This document shows, piece after piece, positions 9,801-18,476 of a DNA stretch of 64,000 nt. Position 1 is the stretch's first letter, and every line of letters begins with the position of its first letter. This DNA comes from JAJCYL01 sp963664285 (GTDB lineage Bacteria; Bacteroidota; Bacteroidia; Cytophagales; Cyclobacteriaceae): positions 4,499 through 68,498 of the forward strand of contig CAXXNX010000030.1 in the NCBI GenBank assembly GCA_963664285.2. The letters are read 5' to 3'. The notes beneath the pieces were generated by a model that saw nothing but the letters and a program-made list of their open reading frames with translations, had not been told where the DNA came from and did no database searches. The position numbers and the translations under genes were made by a program.

Positions 9801-12800
9801 AATGGAATCTACATTCAAAGTAGTAATGATAATTATAGTGTTACTGGAGGTACGATCAATATTCAAATGGACAACACGTTAAGTCAGCAACTGGACGGCA
9901 GTGACGTAGATAATGATGTTTTTCCAGCTTCTTTCGTTATCGACGCTCCCCCTAATTTCTATAATTTGAATATTATAGACGATGATGTTGGAACCATTTC
10001 ATTCGTTTCTGGCCAGGATGTGGTTGTAAGCGGGGACTTAGTTATTTCCAGTGGAATTGAAATGGAATTAAATGGAAATAACATCAACATTGGTAGAAAC
10101 TTTAATGTCATTTCAGGAGGTACATACACACAAGGTGGTAACAACATCACCACTTTCGACGGCAACTCAGATCAGGCTATTACTCTAGCAGGCATGTTGG
10201 ATACAGATTTCTATGATGTGATCTTCAGTGGTATTGATACCAAGACTCTCTTTACCGGAGATCTGACTGCTTCAAATTCATTAACTATTGCAAGTGGGGC
10301 AACTGTTGATGATGGCGGGCAAACCATATTTATTCAAAACACCATCAGTAATTCAGGTACACACCAAAGCGGGAGTGGAGGCGAAGTAGAATTTTCCGGA
10401 GGTAGCGCCACTTATACTATTAGTGGAGATGATACCGGTGTTTTCGGAAATGTCACGTTAAACGATGCAGCCAATGACGTCAGTTTCTCAGCTGACCAGG
10501 CTATCACCGGGACACTGACTTTTATCCTGGATCAACTACTGGATATTAATACGAATGGTTTGACCATGCAAGGAGCTTCGGCAACAATCTCTGGTGCCAA
10601 TTCTTCCAGATATATTCAAACGGCAGGAAATGCCTCTGATGGTGGTCTATCTATGTATGTGGATGCAAACGAAACCATTACCTACCCGGTGGGAGAAGCT
10701 TCTAAGTACACCCCTGTGACGGCTATTTTTTCCAGTTTCATGGATGACGGGTATGTTACCATTAGTATGGGAGATGCTGAATTACAAACAGTTGTGTTAC
10801 CCACTTCGAGTGACCTTCTCACCTACAATTGGCGGGTGAACCATTCCCAATTTACTGTGGCGCCCAATGTGACATCCTATGTATTCACCACCGTCGATTC
10901 TGATGATCCGGATGGTGGAGCTACCCCGGCGGGTTTACCTGCTCTTTTTGTGCCGGGAAAGGTTTTGGACGAATCTCCTTTCACCCGTTCCAGTGAAATA
11001 GGTGGAAACATTACCAACTTTGCCATCACCTTCAATGGAGATACGGGAGGTGGTGCTACTCCCTTTGCCCTGGAGAATGCCAATTATACTGCCGGGGTGG
11101 TTGCCAGATTTGTAGGAGCCCCTACCGTTTATTACAGCAGACGTCACCAAATCGGAGGTGGTGGTCTTACCTGGACAGATCTCAGTGACTGGTCAACCGA
11201 TGCGGCCCTAAAACATGGAGGGGCAGCTGCAGCTAGTTTTCCGGGAACCGGCGATATTGTGGTGATCGGGGCTGGGCAAATTAACGGGGTCGATGAAGAT
11301 AATGACACAGGTTTGACCTCTACCACCGCAAGGCATCAAATGGTTGCTCAAGCAAGCAGAACAGTTTCGGAAGTTATTTTTGATTCTAATCCTGCGGGAA
11401 CTGCTATTGGAAATAATCTCTCAAGGATAAGGTTATCTAATACGGGATGGGTTTTAACCGCCGGTCGTATTTCCGGACTAGGAGAACTTATGCTTGCCAT
11501 CAGCCCCTCTGCTGAAGCAACAATTGTGGCTGACCTGGGAGATTTTAATGATACTCAGAACAGTACTTTCTTTTTGGATCTTACCACAGCAGGGACAGCC
11601 ACTTTTAACACCATTTCAGAATTTCCAGGTATCCGTATTTTTGGAAGGAATGTAGCCGGTAAAACCATCACATTCGGTAATGACATTACCGGCCAGCAAA
11701 TACTTGTTGATGGTCGTGCAATCTTAGAGGTTGGCAGTAATATGACCATTGATGGAAATGTTCAGGTAGGCAATAATAACGAAGGATTTATATTGTTTCC
11801 GGACGCCGGAACCAACTTTACATTCTCTCTTAACGGAGATCTCGTAACATCAACAAATGATCCAGCAAGTACTATCAGTGTGACTAATTCGGGAACGGAT
11901 ATCCATACTTTGTCCGTCGGAGGAGATATCGATTTACAATCCCTAATCACATTTGACCTTGCAGCGGCGTCTAACGTAATATTAGAGTTGACGGGAACCG
12001 GAACAAATACCTTCACTAATACTTCTACAGCCAATCCGGACTTGTACCAGATCAATATCAACAAAGGCACTAGTCAGAGTAACACTTTTAGTTTTGATGA
12101 TGACTTCACAATCAGTACTCCAACTGCCAATTTACAACCCATTGTTTTACAAAATGGTACCTTGATCATTAATGATGCCAATATTGGAGCTGCTGATGAT
12201 GTCGTATTGACCAATGCCACAAACGGAAACGACTTCGATATTCCATCAAATGCCGGGTTGCAAATAAGTGCTGGTAAAGCTGTACTAACTGGTACGGATA
12301 TTGGGATTACACTAGATGGATTACTGCAAATAGATGGATCTGGATTTCTTGAAATGGACGGAGGTGACAATAATTTTATTGAGTACTCCGGATCTGGAAG
12401 TGCCACTCTTACTGTAGGAGGATCGGCAATGCTTGAAGTTGGTTCCCAGATACGAAGGAACGGATCAGTGGAAAGTGGAGTATTGTCATACACCCAATCA
12501 GGCACAAGCACAGTCACTGTGGGTAATGCAAGTGCTACCAGCCCAACCACGAACCGTCCTATGTTTGATGTAAGAGGGGTAGGGAGTTCTTTTACCTTCT
12601 CGGGTGGGACTTTAGTAATTGTTCAGGACTTTTCCACAGCTGCCACTCCATCGTTATATCTTGATCCGGATGGGACTCCCGTGGTTAGTTCCGGCGCTTT
12701 GTTGCAGTTTGGAAATGTCAACACACCAACCAACGGTAATGAGGATATGTCCATCTACTCTACGGTGACTCTTGATGACTTAACCATTAATACAACTAAC

Positions 12801-13589
12801 GGACCGACACTTACACTTTTGACCGTTGGACTGACTTTAAATGATGACCTAAGTATTGAAACGGGAACCAATCTTGACGCCAATGGCCTGGCTTTGTCTC
12901 TTGCAGGAGATCTTACCAATCCTGACGGAGCTTCCGGATTTACAGCGAATTCGAATACTACTACTTTTAATGGATCTGCGACCCAGGTTATTACTGGAAA
13001 TGGCACTACCTTCTATAATCTTACCAAGAGTGCTTCTAACACGCTCCAGCTAGCTGGCGGTACAGGCATTACCGTTTCTAACAACTTGAGAATTGAGTCC
13101 GGAACGTTAGATGACAACAACAATGACATTAGTGTCAGTGGTATCCTCCATAACTCGGCCATCCATACCAATAACAGCGGGTCAAGTACTAATAATGGAA
13201 TTATTCTGGCCGGAAGTAACAACCAGGACATTACCGGGGCCGGAACTTATAGCAGGATCCGTATCAATAACACTGTCGGGGCTATGACCACAGCAGATGT
13301 ATCAATTACTGAGCAGGTTATTTTGAACACCGGGGGACTCGATATTCAGGGCAACCAGCTTTCCATGGATGATGATGCTGTTTTCGTCGATGGCTCAGGA
13401 GGAGGATCTTTTTCATCATCCAACATGATCCAGACCCGAAGAAGTTTTACCGATGCAGGAATAATTAAAACCTACAATGGAATTTCCGCATCCCCTTTTA
13501 CTTATCCCATCGGTTCTGGGGCCAAATACACACCGGTGGTGGTTACTTTGACTCAAAACGGCCAAAACTACCCCAACCTTAACGGTTAG
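6867..13589 (+). CDS. Giant T9SS-exported surface protein, N-terminal part (frameshifted)
   Basis: 2,240 codons beginning with a signal peptide (hydrophobic YLLLAIIVVPASVFAQ). Residues about 45-275 look like a concanavalin/LamG-type domain (IFWFRSDKGVTFDGSNNV at its start, AEMIYYDMVLNDGEIRLLNNYLSEKYGI at its end). A domain with GTLYLSENPAEM and LHMMVGHNNDN follows. The rest is a very long run of Thr/Asn/Gly-rich beta-helix-like repeats. Many repeat the cassette TFNGS...QVITGNG...TFYNL (variants FYNLVV, FYNLVI, FYNLNI). The frame ends early because an A-run at 13555-13558 has one base more than an intact frame needs; the following gene continues the same protein. Likely a cell-surface adhesin or polysaccharide-interacting protein; the substrate is unknown. 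Confidence 0.8.
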   Translation: MLKNSFALGRILDYTNYCYLLLAIIVVPASVFAQSGPAGVQTPTNNIFWFRSDKGVTFDGSNNVTTWTDQANSHNATNGSSSTNPMYDVVAAVGTNSEPAILFTGSSNEFLDIADDNSINTNPTPLSARTVFIIFQTGSDITTQQYLYEQGDGTTHGLFIYILGGQLSAGVTSSGVPSMISSAASSIVASTEYIAVLTYDGTAQTLDLQLDGTASTTVGSVPMTITMHNGITLGRDGAAGNHYTGHIAEMIYYDMVLNDGEIRLLNNYLSEKYGISTTNDHYTTPGAAYRYELTGISGVGTDEHNTTNGFGGTLYLSENPAEMLADGLHMMVGHNNDNLSNTAADMSLISGSDRYNRIWYFEKTGAVGIRAEFDVVEAGLASPTMASDYQLVSRAGTSGNFSQVTATASLNGDRVRFDVSDANYSSGYFSMGFPATAKKWYVINSGTWDDPNTWTLDPAGAIFNNPENLTPSTSPSATTDEVTIGSGKTVTLDNDADIPNPLTKLTVDGTLDFASTSGHGTITELVGSGTLRSSGDDASTPRLVNFPTITNATNFTSAGTGQGTIEFYGSEDIEISAVSSITTFYNLVVNLTTAADDELIVTTDITTNGDLTVTSGNFQINDATPAVQRTITVNGTLDVAADGEISVGTGNPGTPATNAAHDTYHQLLLQGDFSNSGTCSFSNISAPNYTTFTTTGAVTVRSQGSSDNIVTIANITEFYNLVIEKGADQTYVLEINSSDESYFRIFGRNTGTSVPNLETTTDGNPTSTSKAFWLRSGTLKLSGNLNIPSLSEGTSGDQSSWFIPGDATLWLNSPNVTINADAPKGDGATANSAVDAIYGVTGTSGSSGGISVNQGWFLFGKVKISDGLLDLDDTGYFRYDDEQSPIFEIEGGQFIMSAIRNLSTGTSTFSWIQSGGTVDILGNSQGDGLFVNGDYALMHLASTSTIFQMSGGTINFRGVKKYRTGAGAPGGQNNTSNPNGIYIQSSNDNYSVTGGTINIQMDNTLSQQLDGSDVDNDVFPASFVIDAPPNFYNLNIIDDDVGTISFVSGQDVVVSGDLVISSGIEMELNGNNINIGRNFNVISGGTYTQGGNNITTFDGNSDQAITLAGMLDTDFYDVIFSGIDTKTLFTGDLTASNSLTIASGATVDDGGQTIFIQNTISNSGTHQSGSGGEVEFSGGSATYTISGDDTGVFGNVTLNDAANDVSFSADQAITGTLTFILDQLLDINTNGLTMQGASATISGANSSRYIQTAGNASDGGLSMYVDANETITYPVGEASKYTPVTAIFSSFMDDGYVTISMGDAELQTVVLPTSSDLLTYNWRVNHSQFTVAPNVTSYVFTTVDSDDPDGGATPAGLPALFVPGKVLDESPFTRSSEIGGNITNFAITFNGDTGGGATPFALENANYTAGVVARFVGAPTVYYSRRHQIGGGGLTWTDLSDWSTDAALKHGGAAAASFPGTGDIVVIGAGQINGVDEDNDTGLTSTTARHQMVAQASRTVSEVIFDSNPAGTAIGNNLSRIRLSNTGWVLTAGRISGLGELMLAISPSAEATIVADLGDFNDTQNSTFFLDLTTAGTATFNTISEFPGIRIFGRNVAGKTITFGNDITGQQILVDGRAILEVGSNMTIDGNVQVGNNNEGFILFPDAGTNFTFSLNGDLVTSTNDPASTISVTNSGTDIHTLSVGGDIDLQSLITFDLAAASNVILELTGTGTNTFTNTSTANPDLYQININKGTSQSNTFSFDDDFTISTPTANLQPIVLQNGTLIINDANIGAADDVVLTNATNGNDFDIPSNAGLQISAGKAVLTGTDIGITLDGLLQIDGSGFLEMDGGDNNFIEYSGSGSATLTVGGSAMLEVGSQIRRNGSVESGVLSYTQSGTSTVTVGNASATSPTTNRPMFDVRGVGSSFTFSGGTLVIVQDFSTAATPSLYLDPDGTPVVSSGALLQFGNVNTPTNGNEDMSIYSTVTLDDLTINTTNGPTLTLLTVGLTLNDDLSIETGTNLDANGLALSLAGDLTNPDGASGFTANSNTTTFNGSATQVITGNGTTFYNLTKSASNTLQLAGGTGITVSNNLRIESGTLDDNNNDISVSGILHNSAIHTNNSGSSTNNGIILAGSNNQDITGAGTYSRIRINNTVGAMTTADVSITEQVILNTGGLDIQGNQLSMDDDAVFVDGSGGGSFSSSNMIQTRRSFTDAGIIKTYNGISASPFTYPIGSGAKYTPVVVTLTQNGQNYPNLNG

Positions 13590-15999
13590 GGCAGCAGATG
13601 AACCGCATCCCAATATTCAGGAAGACGTCGATGTTCCTGAGTTCGTAGATCAGGATAATGTATTACAGTATTATTGGGAAGTTACTTCATCCGGAATGAC
13701 TGATTTCATAGGGAGTCTGGTGTTTACCTATGTAGGCAGTGATGCGTATGTGACTTCACCCTTTACATTAGATGATTATCATACCGCTCATCTGCTTCCG
13801 GATGATACCTGGAATAAATTCCCCACCGGTTTTAAATACCAGGCAGCTGACGGCGAAAATACCATTACAATTGATCTGACTTCAGCATCTACAGACGCAC
13901 AAGTTGGCGGAGATTATACTGCGGGTATAGAAGATGCGATCCCGGATATAGTTCAAACGATAACATCGGTTGTAAATCCGTCCGGTAACTGGACCACGAT
14001 CAGTTCATGGGACTCTAATACAGTTCCCACAGGGGCTATTGTGGTGATAGATGTGGGAGATTTTATCACCATGGATGCTGATGGTCAAATTGCCTATAAG
14101 ACAGTAATAAGTGGAGATTTATTGGTTGGGAGCACTATAAATCAACGTTTGGGAATTGTTTCAGGTTCTGGTACGTTGACCCTGGAATCAGGTTCTCTTC
14201 CAGCAGGGAGGTATGATGATTTTTTCAACTGCTCGACCGGTGGTACTATGGATTTTTCCGGTGTGGGCAACTACACACTTCCGAATGAAATTGCTACGAT
14301 TCGGAATTTGAGTATTACCGGTGGCGGTACGAAATCGTTACCTAACGTTGATGTTGTTATCTGCGGTGATCTTGTGCTCGACGATGGTGCTGCCCTGGAA
14401 AATCCGCAAAATCGAATGATCACGGTTCAGGGAGATTTGATTCTGACTAATGGGATATTCAATTTAGGCAGTAATTCCACAATCGTGGTTAATGGAAGTT
14501 GTACAATTACGGCCGGGGCATTGAATTTGGGTAATAATTCACTTACAATTAATGGCTCCCTGGCCTTAAATGGCGGGACGATAAACTTAGGGACTAATGG
14601 AGTATTGGACATTGATACTGACCTGACTATAGCTGGAGGTGCACTAAATGGGACGAATGCTTCGAGTGTCAATGTGGGTGATGATATTACTTTTTCATCC
14701 GGTACTTTTGCAGTAGATGCAACCACCACCACAGTCACCTTAGATGGTAGTGGCGCTCAGGTTATTACTGGCGATTTTACAGGAACCAGCGCATTTAATA
14801 ACCTGACATGCAATTCCAGCGGTTCAATATCAATATTAGACGCTGGAAATGAGGATGTGGAAGTAGATGGTACACTCACACTCACTTTAGGAGATATTAC
14901 CACCAACTCTGCCAATACACTCACCATATCTTCTACAGGGTCAATTTCGGGTGGTAGTTCAAGCAGTTTCGTTAATGGTCCTCTAACCAGATCTTCACTT
15001 GGTGTTGGAGAAGATTTCACTTTCCAGATAGGTTCAGGATTTGAGTATGCACTGGCAGGTATAGAGAATGTTGGTACTGGAGGTCAGAATTGGACGGCAG
15101 AATTTTCAGGATCCAATCCAAATAATGGTCAAACCATTGATATTGTGACCAATCCTCAATATGGAGAAATGACTGGCACTACAGTAAACGGATCTTGGGT
15201 TATTACCTCGAGTGGAGTGAATACAGCAACAGTGGTTCTGGGTATCCAAACTCACTTGGATGTCCAGGATTTAGCTGATGTAAGGGTTGCCATATATGAT
15301 GGTCCTACACCAAATGAATGGGTGAATTTAGGCGGAACAACCACCGGTACAGAATCAGACGGTACAGTCACTTCTCAATCCATAGCCAATTTCTCAAGTC
15401 GAACATTCTCACTTGGTGGGGTTGGAGTAAGTGCCTTACCGGTAGAATTAATTTCTTTTGAGGGTCAGGTGATCAATTCCAAGGTTGTGCTGGATTGGTC
15501 TACAGCGCAAGAAATCAACAATGATTATTTTGAGATTCAGCGGTCTATGGATGGCCGTAATTTTGAGACAATAGGCTCCATTAATGGTTCTGGTAATTCA
15601 GATGTCAAGATCAGTTATTCGTTTACTGATCAGCTGCCATACCTGGGTATTTCATATTACCGGTTAAATCAAATTGACTTTGACGGGGCCTTTGAATATT
15701 CTAAAGTGATTTTGATAAATAATACCTCATTGAGAGATGGAATTGAAGTAACAATTTTCCCCAATCCAACTGAGGGAGGTAATATCAACCTTCGGATATT
15801 ATCCGGTGATGAGAACAGCCCCATAGATATTAGAGTAATGGACTTATCCGGAGCGCTCTATTTTCATGAACAAATTAAGCTTACGTCTTTGAATATGGGT
15901 TACAGCATCACATCACTCAATATGTTGCCGTCGGGATTATACTTGATCATGGTGGAACAGGGCGGGAATATAACTACTCAAAGAGTCTCAATAAGATAA
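13590..15999 (+). CDS. Giant surface protein, C-terminal part with T9SS sorting domain
   Basis: Continuation of the preceding protein in the next frame. The open frame actually begins before 13590, where it reads TTPTLTVRAADEPHPN, so the first internal ATG (13696) is not a real start. It contains further beta-helix-like repeats (LNLGNNSLTINGSLALNGG and similar) and a fibronectin-like segment (LPVELISFEGQVINSKVVLDW...EINNDYFEIQRSMDG...YYRLNQIDFDG). It ends in a type A T9SS sorting domain, with VTIFPNPTEGG about 80 residues before the end and a final GLYLIMVEQGG...QRVSIR. This shows export through the outer membrane and anchoring or release at the surface. With the frame restored, the whole protein is about 3,040 residues. 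It converges with the next gene, 3 bases away. Confidence 0.8.
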
Positions 16000-16002
16000 A
16001 TT

Positions 16003-17145
16003 CTATTCCAGGTTCTTGTAATAAAAAAGGTCATTATCAGGTAAAACTTCGGGATGTAATATCCTGATAAAGTCCTCCAATACCAGATCGGGTCTGACAA
16101 TCCCACTTTCGTAATAGTCATTACCTCCCAGTCCATTCATTCTTTTAGTTGGGCTGTAAATAGATTTATTCTGAACAACGTTGAACTTCAGGTAGCGTTC
16201 ATCTTCGTTAATCAGTTGATCAAATGTTTTGAAAGCTGTTGCTCCAATCCAGAAGTCAGCATTTAAGCTCCTTACGTAGACTGCTTCAAAGCTTAACGGA
16301 GCGCTACCGGTTTGTTGGATATCTTTCCATAAATATTCTCCGCCGGCGTGATTGATGTAGGTGGCTACCCAGCTTTTACCACCGGGCATGAACCATGTGC
16401 CATTGTACATCGTGCCAGCTATAACTGTGGGCGTGTTTTGATAAATTTTTGTTGAAACGAGCAGTTCGTTGTAATTCTGTTCAATAGCACTAAAAATGGA
16501 ATCCGCTTCTTCAGTTTTGCCGACCAGGGCCGCAAAGAATTTAATCCATTCAGCTTGGGCCAGGGGTGAGGTTTCAAGAAACGAAGCATCAAATATTACC
16601 GGTATACCAAAATGTTCAATTTGATCCCAATGACTAACATCACTAGTAGCGCTATAGACCACAAGTAAATCAGGAGAAAGAGTAATTAGCGCCTCGATGT
16701 CCATGTTTACATCACGTCCAAGCTCGACTACTTGTTTAGTTGCAATTCTTTCCCTGAAGGTCGGGGATGAAATAAAGTCGGTGGTGCTAAATCCTGTTAA
16801 AAATACCTCCGCCTGAAGGGCGTCCAGGAACCCTATTTGCGATGTAGCCGTGGCGGCCATCGAACTAATTGGTACTTGTATTACTGCATCATACATATCC
16901 TGCATAATGCTGTCCGTTTTGTCCGTTAAGAGATACCTTTTGGGATTAGTGGCACCTTTGAATGGCTCTTTTATAGTTATGGTTATTCCTTGGGGGGTTT
17001 TTTCGAAACTAAAATTTTCAGCATAGTGAAGAACGTTTGGTTGGTCATTTTTCTCTATAGTATGGTCGGACAACTTATTGGCTGTACAGCCTATAATAGT
17101 AGTAGCTATTTGTAAAATCAAGATTGCAGAATGGCGTTTGATCAT
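16003..17145 (-). CDS. ABC-transporter substrate-binding lipoprotein (cobalamin/siderophore type, BtuF/FepB-like)
   Basis: 380-residue lipoprotein with a short signal and lipobox-like TTIIGC near residue 20, so it is probably anchored facing the periplasm. The fold is recognisable from VPISSMAATATSQIGFLDAL, DVNMDIEALITLSPDLLVVYS (the typical 'you are here because the ligand site is unclear' strand of class III binding proteins) and GKSWVATYINHAGGEYLW. It should hand an iron-siderophore or a corrinoid to an inner-membrane ABC permease, but no permease or ATPase gene is next to it. No cobalamin riboswitch is visible upstream; instead an intact IS30 lies about 165 bases upstream and may have displaced or supplied the promoter. 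Ligand identity is uncertain. Confidence 0.8.
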   Translation of the reverse strand: MIKRHSAILILQIATTIIGCTANKLSDHTIEKNDQPNVLHYAENFSFEKTPQGITITIKEPFKGATNPKRYLLTDKTDSIMQDMYDAVIQVPISSMAATATSQIGFLDALQAEVFLTGFSTTDFISSPTFRERIATKQVVELGRDVNMDIEALITLSPDLLVVYSATSDVSHWDQIEHFGIPVIFDASFLETSPLAQAEWIKFFAALVGKTEEADSIFSAIEQNYNELLVSTKIYQNTPTVIAGTMYNGTWFMPGGKSWVATYINHAGGEYLWKDIQQTGSAPLSFEAVYVRSLNADFWIGATAFKTFDQLINEDERYLKFNVVQNKSIYSPTKRMNGLGGNDYYESGIVRPDLVLEDFIRILHPEVLPDNDLFYYKNLE

Positions 17146-17173
17146 GTCATTTATATTATTAATTGAAGGACGA

Positions 17174-17281
17174 CTATTTTAATAATTGTGACAGTTCGCC
17201 TAAGCCAAGGAAGAGTTGTTCTGCTATAAATCTATCTGGAAAAGTTGCAAAGGTTGCTGTGAATTTTTCAATAAGGCCCAT
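17174..17281 (-). CDS. Possible 35-residue small ORF upstream of the binding lipoprotein
   Basis: ATG at 17281 (minus) followed by 35 codons (MGLIEKFTATFATF...LGELSQLLK) and a stop 28 bases before the lipoprotein start, with stops upstream in frame. It has no recognised family. It could be a short leader, a real microprotein, or the tail of a gene damaged by the neighbouring IS30. Only the open frame supports it. Confidence 0.2.
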   Translation of the reverse strand: MGLIEKFTATFATFPDRFIAEQLFLGLGELSQLLK

Positions 17282-17332
17282 ACTATCGAATTAAGAATTT
17301 CAGAATTTGCTGAGATCAACTAATAAGTGCAA

Positions 17333-17374
17333 TTGAAGGATGAAAAAGCTTTTAAGGGCTTTTTCATCCTTCAA
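17333..17374 (+). terminator. Terminator-like hairpin at the head of IS30
   Basis: A perfect 17-base inverted repeat: TTGAAGGATGAAAAAGC at 17333-17349 and its complement at 17358-17374, with an 8-base loop. It lies between the IS30 left end and the transposase. Such a strong stem would hamper or stop transcription coming in from the flanking DNA. The nested IS30 near 44.3 kb carries almost the same hairpin. Confidence 0.6.
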
Positions 17375-17386
17375 AAGCCTGAGCAG

Positions 17387-17404
17387 TGCAATCTTTGGAT
17401 TGCA
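17387..17404 (+). promoter_or_regulatory. Second hairpin directly before the IS30 transposase start
   Basis: TGCAATC and GATTGCA form a perfect 7-base stem with loop TTTG, ending two bases before the ATG at 17407. In the RNA it would overlap the ribosome-binding region and could lower translation of transposase. It is also conserved in the nested IS30 copy. Confidence 0.45.
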
Positions 17405-17406
17405 AA

Positions 17407-18411
17407 ATGTCAAAAAACTACACACATCTCAGTATTGATCAAAGGTATCAAATTGAAGCATTATTGAAAACAGGAGCTACTCAAAAGGAGATTGCCTGTA
17501 TCGTTCATTTTCACCCGTCTACGATCTCACGTGAGCTTAAGCGAAATGTGGGTTCAAGAGGTAGGGGAGCTGGTGTCTATCGAACAGCAAATGCACAAAG
17601 GAGGACCAATCTTCGTCATCAAGAAAAGCCAAAAAGAGTGATTTTCACCAAACCCATGAAAGACTGGATAGTTAACCGGCTCCAAGAAGATAGATGGAGT
17701 CCTGAATTGATCAGCCATCAGGGAAAGAAAACGAGAGAATGTCCACTTAGCCATGAATGGATTTACCAATGGATATGGGAATGTAAGCACACCAACCGCC
17801 AGGAGAACCAAGAATACAAACAACTATACACATATCTAAAACATGGCAAACGAAGGCGCAAACGAGGAAACAGAAAAGATCGTAGAGGTATTATCCCGAA
17901 TAGGGTATCAATTGAACAGCGACCCCAGATCATTAACAAAAGGGAACGATTGGGAGATATAGAAGTCGATTTAATGATGGGTAAAAACCACAAAGGCTCT
18001 TTGTTGGTGATGACAGACCGAGCAAGTCTTTTTACCAGAATCAGAAAGATGCACAGTAAAAATGCCGATCAAATGGCCGAAGCTATTGTGGAGGAACTCT
18101 CTCAGGATAAACACAAACTGGAAACACTCACTTTTGATAATGATATGGCATTTTCTAAACATGAGTTGATTGCTCAATCCCTTGATGTGGATGCCTATTT
18201 CACTCGTCCCTATACTAGTCAGGATAAAGGGACAGTTGAAAATAGGATTGGGGTAATCAGAAGGTTTTATCCTAAGAAAACAGATATTAGATTTGTTACA
18301 GAGGAGCAAATCAAAGTTGTTGAAAACAAAATCAATGAACGCCCTGTTAGAAAATTTAATTACCTAAACGCAAAGCAAGTGCTACAAAGGAAAATTGCAC
18401 TTATTACTTGA
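17407..18411 (+). CDS. IS30-family transposase
   Basis: 334 residues from ATG 17407 (MSKNYTHLS). An upstream GTG at 17386 is in frame but lies inside the hairpin and is a poorer start. The N-terminal helix-turn-helix is visible (LSIDQRYQIEALLKTGATQKEIACIVHFHPSTISRELKRN). The catalytic triad is in LGDIEVDLMMG (Asp), LTFDNDMAF (Asp) and GTVENRIGVIRRFYPK (Glu), with the IS30-specific RFYPK-type segment present. The length is typical for the family. The frame is intact, so this copy may be the active source for the two damaged ones at 32.2-33.1 and 43.2-44.3 kb. Confidence 0.92.
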   Translation: MSKNYTHLSIDQRYQIEALLKTGATQKEIACIVHFHPSTISRELKRNVGSRGRGAGVYRTANAQRRTNLRHQEKPKRVIFTKPMKDWIVNRLQEDRWSPELISHQGKKTRECPLSHEWIYQWIWECKHTNRQENQEYKQLYTYLKHGKRRRKRGNRKDRRGIIPNRVSIEQRPQIINKRERLGDIEVDLMMGKNHKGSLLVMTDRASLFTRIRKMHSKNADQMAEAIVEELSQDKHKLETLTFDNDMAFSKHELIAQSLDVDAYFTRPYTSQDKGTVENRIGVIRRFYPKKTDIRFVTEEQIKVVENKINERPVRKFNYLNAKQVLQRKIALIT

Positions 18412-18476
18412 ACTTACATTTCTATTACGTACAATTTTTCATCAATAATTTGGTAGTGAACTCAGCCAATTCCCAA

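Larger units (their letters stand above)
17309..18418 (+). mobile_element. IS30-family element (complete, intact)
   Basis: About 1.1 kb with imperfect inverted repeats of about 26 bases at the two ends. The most conserved core, TAATAAGTGCAATT, occurs at 17321-17334 and, as its complement, near the right end (aattgcacttatta). With these limits a TTT is found on each side (17306-17308 and 18419-18421), in line with the 2-3 base duplications of this family. The right end contains the stop codon of the transposase. It is the only intact IS30 of the three in the window. Confidence 0.88.

Noticed and set aside
17146..17308. Cobalamin riboswitch upstream of the BtuF-like lipoprotein
   Set aside because: The gap is short and I see neither the B12-box type core nor the required multi-stem layout.
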